Source of the DNA: an uncultured Oscillospiraceae bacterium
GTDB lineage: Bacteria > Bacillota > Clostridia > Oscillospirales > Oscillospiraceae
Assembly: GCA_934630985.1 (NCBI GenBank)
Contig: CAKTXO010000061.1
Coordinates: 1 to 7,911 of the forward strand
Length of the DNA: 7,911 nucleotides
Reading direction: 5' to 3'
Part shown: positions 6,911-7,911 of the stretch, piece after piece
Layout of the letters: each line of letters starts with the position of its first letter
Numbering within the stretch: the stretch's first letter is position 1
The notes under the pieces: generated by a model
Databases searched by the model: none
What the model saw: the letters and a program-made list of their open reading frames with translations, nothing else
What the model was told of the DNA's origin: nothing
Translations under genes and position numbers: made by a program

Positions 6911-7911
6911 ATGGCGGATTATACAGGCGTTTCCTTTCAAAATAACGGAAAGCTGAAGCTTTTGATCATTGTCGGCACCCGGCCGGAGATCATCCGGCTG
7001 TCGGCGGTGATCAACAAAACCCGGCGCTATTTTGATGTGATTCTGGCGCACACAGGGCAGAACTACGACTATAACCTGAACGGCGTGTTCTTCCATGACC
7101 TGGAGCTTGCCGACCCGGAGGTGTATCTGAACGCCGTGGGTGCCGACCTGGGGGAAACCATGGGCAACATCATCGCCGAGTCCTACAAGCTGATGGTGCG
7201 CCTGAAGCCCGACGCGGTGCTGGTGCTGGGCGATACCAACTCCTGCCTGTCCGTCATCGGCGCCAAGCGGCTGCACATCCCCATTTTTCATATGGAGGCA
7301 GGCAACCGCTGCAAGGATGAGTGCCTGCCGGAGGAAACCAACCGGCGGATTGTGGACATCATTTCCGATGTGAACATGGCCTATTCCGAGCACGCCCGCC
7401 GGTATCTGGCAGATACGGGTCTGCCCAAAGAGCGTACCTACGTTACCGGCTCTCCCATGGCCGAGGTGCTCCACCGGAACCTTTCCAAGATTGAGGCCTC
7501 GGACATTCACGCCCGGCTGGGTCTTGAGAGGGGCAAGTACATTCTCCTGTCCGCCCACCGGGAGGAAAACATCGACACCGAGAAAAACTTCCTGTCTCTT
7601 TTCAACGCCATCAACGCCATGGCGGAAAAGTACGATATGCCCATTCTCTATTCCTGCCATCCCCGGTCGAAAAAGCGACTGGCGCAAAGCGGCTTTGCCC
7701 TGGATAAGCGGGTCATCGCCCATGAGCCTTTGGGCTTCCATGACTACAACTGCCTGCAAATGAACGCCTTCTGCGTGGTGTCCGATTCCGGCACTCTGCC
7801 GGAGGAATCCAGCTTCTTTACATCCGCAGGCCATCCCTTCCCGGCGGTGTGCATCCGCACCTCCACCGAGCGGCCGGAGGCTCTGGACAAGGGCTGCTTT
7901 ATCCTGTCCGG
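6911..7911 (+). CDS. capG: UDP-HexNAc 2-epimerase CapG (FnlC, WecB family), 3' end cut off
   Basis: The reading frame is open from ATG 6911 to the window edge: 333 complete codons plus two bases, with no stop. I translated it by hand. It is a non-hydrolysing UDP-HexNAc 2-epimerase of the WecB fold. IVGTRPEIIRLS (20-31) and HTGQNYDYNLN (47-57) open the first domain, followed by LGDTNS (106-111) and HMEAGNRCKDECLPEETNR (127-145). SAHREEN (214-220), HPRSKKRL (250-257), SDSGTLPEES (291-300) and RTSTERPEALDKG (316-328) follow. By alignment to E. coli WecB, the catalytic positions map to D108, E129, E141 and H216, all present. R29 stands where WecB has Lys, as in CapG/FnlC relatives. The role is C2 epimerisation of the CapF product to UDP-L-FucNAc. 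About 16 residues precede the first strand, slightly more than I recall for S. aureus CapG. Probably some 40 residues are missing at the end. Confidence 0.95.
   Translation, partial: MADYTGVSFQNNGKLKLLIIVGTRPEIIRLSAVINKTRRYFDVILAHTGQNYDYNLNGVFFHDLELADPEVYLNAVGADLGETMGNIIAESYKLMVRLKPDAVLVLGDTNSCLSVIGAKRLHIPIFHMEAGNRCKDECLPEETNRRIVDIISDVNMAYSEHARRYLADTGLPKERTYVTGSPMAEVLHRNLSKIEASDIHARLGLERGKYILLSAHREENIDTEKNFLSLFNAINAMAEKYDMPILYSCHPRSKKRLAQSGFALDKRVIAHEPLGFHDYNCLQMNAFCVVSDSGTLPEESSFFTSAGHPFPAVCIRTSTERPEALDKGCFILS

Noticed and set aside
6839..7834. 331-codon minus-strand open frame opposite capG
   Set aside because: The plus strand encodes CapG with every catalytic motif in order, while the antisense frame has no recognisable motif and has the same His/Gly/Val-rich look as the other shadows.

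Overview
The window is one tightly packed, single-strand gene cluster for making activated amino sugars and starting a surface polysaccharide (capsule or O-antigen-like) repeat unit. Seven genes run rightward with almost no untranslated DNA: three junctions are 4-base start/stop overlaps and the other gaps are 10 to 17 bases. The last gene is cut by the window end. The DNA is fairly GC-rich by eye, and most genes have AGGAG/GAGG-type ribosome binding sites. The last three proteins resemble the Staphylococcus aureus CapE-CapF-CapG set. Together this suggests a GC-rich member of the Firmicutes, perhaps a gut clostridium of the Oscillospiraceae type. That assignment is an inference from style and not from a marker gene.

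Layout: (1) 28-1905, a membrane-anchored UDP-GlcNAc 4,6-dehydratase of the CapD/PglF/WbpM class; (2) 1923-2540, a small initiating sugar-phosphate transferase of the CapM/PglC class; (3) 2537-3415, an NAD-dependent SDR, probably the 4-ketoreductase (CapN/WbpV/WbpK-like) that finishes the dehydratase product; (4) 3412-4641, a family 4 glycosyltransferase of the WbuB/CapL type; (5) 4638-5687, CapE/FnlA; (6) 5701-6900, CapF/FnlB, an SDR fused to a cupin; (7) 6911-7911+, CapG/FnlC, a UDP-HexNAc 2-epimerase lacking its C-terminus.

How they fit together (inference from families): CapD and the SDR turn UDP-GlcNAc into UDP-D-FucNAc (or UDP-D-QuiNAc). The small transferase loads that sugar-1-phosphate on undecaprenyl phosphate. 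CapE, CapF and CapG turn UDP-GlcNAc into UDP-L-FucNAc by the inverting branch. The family 4 transferase probably adds L-FucNAc as the second sugar. This is the gene content needed for the first two sugars of S. aureus type 5/8 capsule, collected in one block but in a different order (D-M-N-L-E-F-G). Further transferases, flippase and polymerase are not in the window and probably lie outside it.

I see no RNA genes, mobile elements, CRISPR arrays, terminators or convincing promoters. There is no gene-free stretch longer than 27 bases. I do not see evidence for a wholly new system. The most useful observations are the complete two-sugar module, the translational coupling, and a few start-site and domain details.
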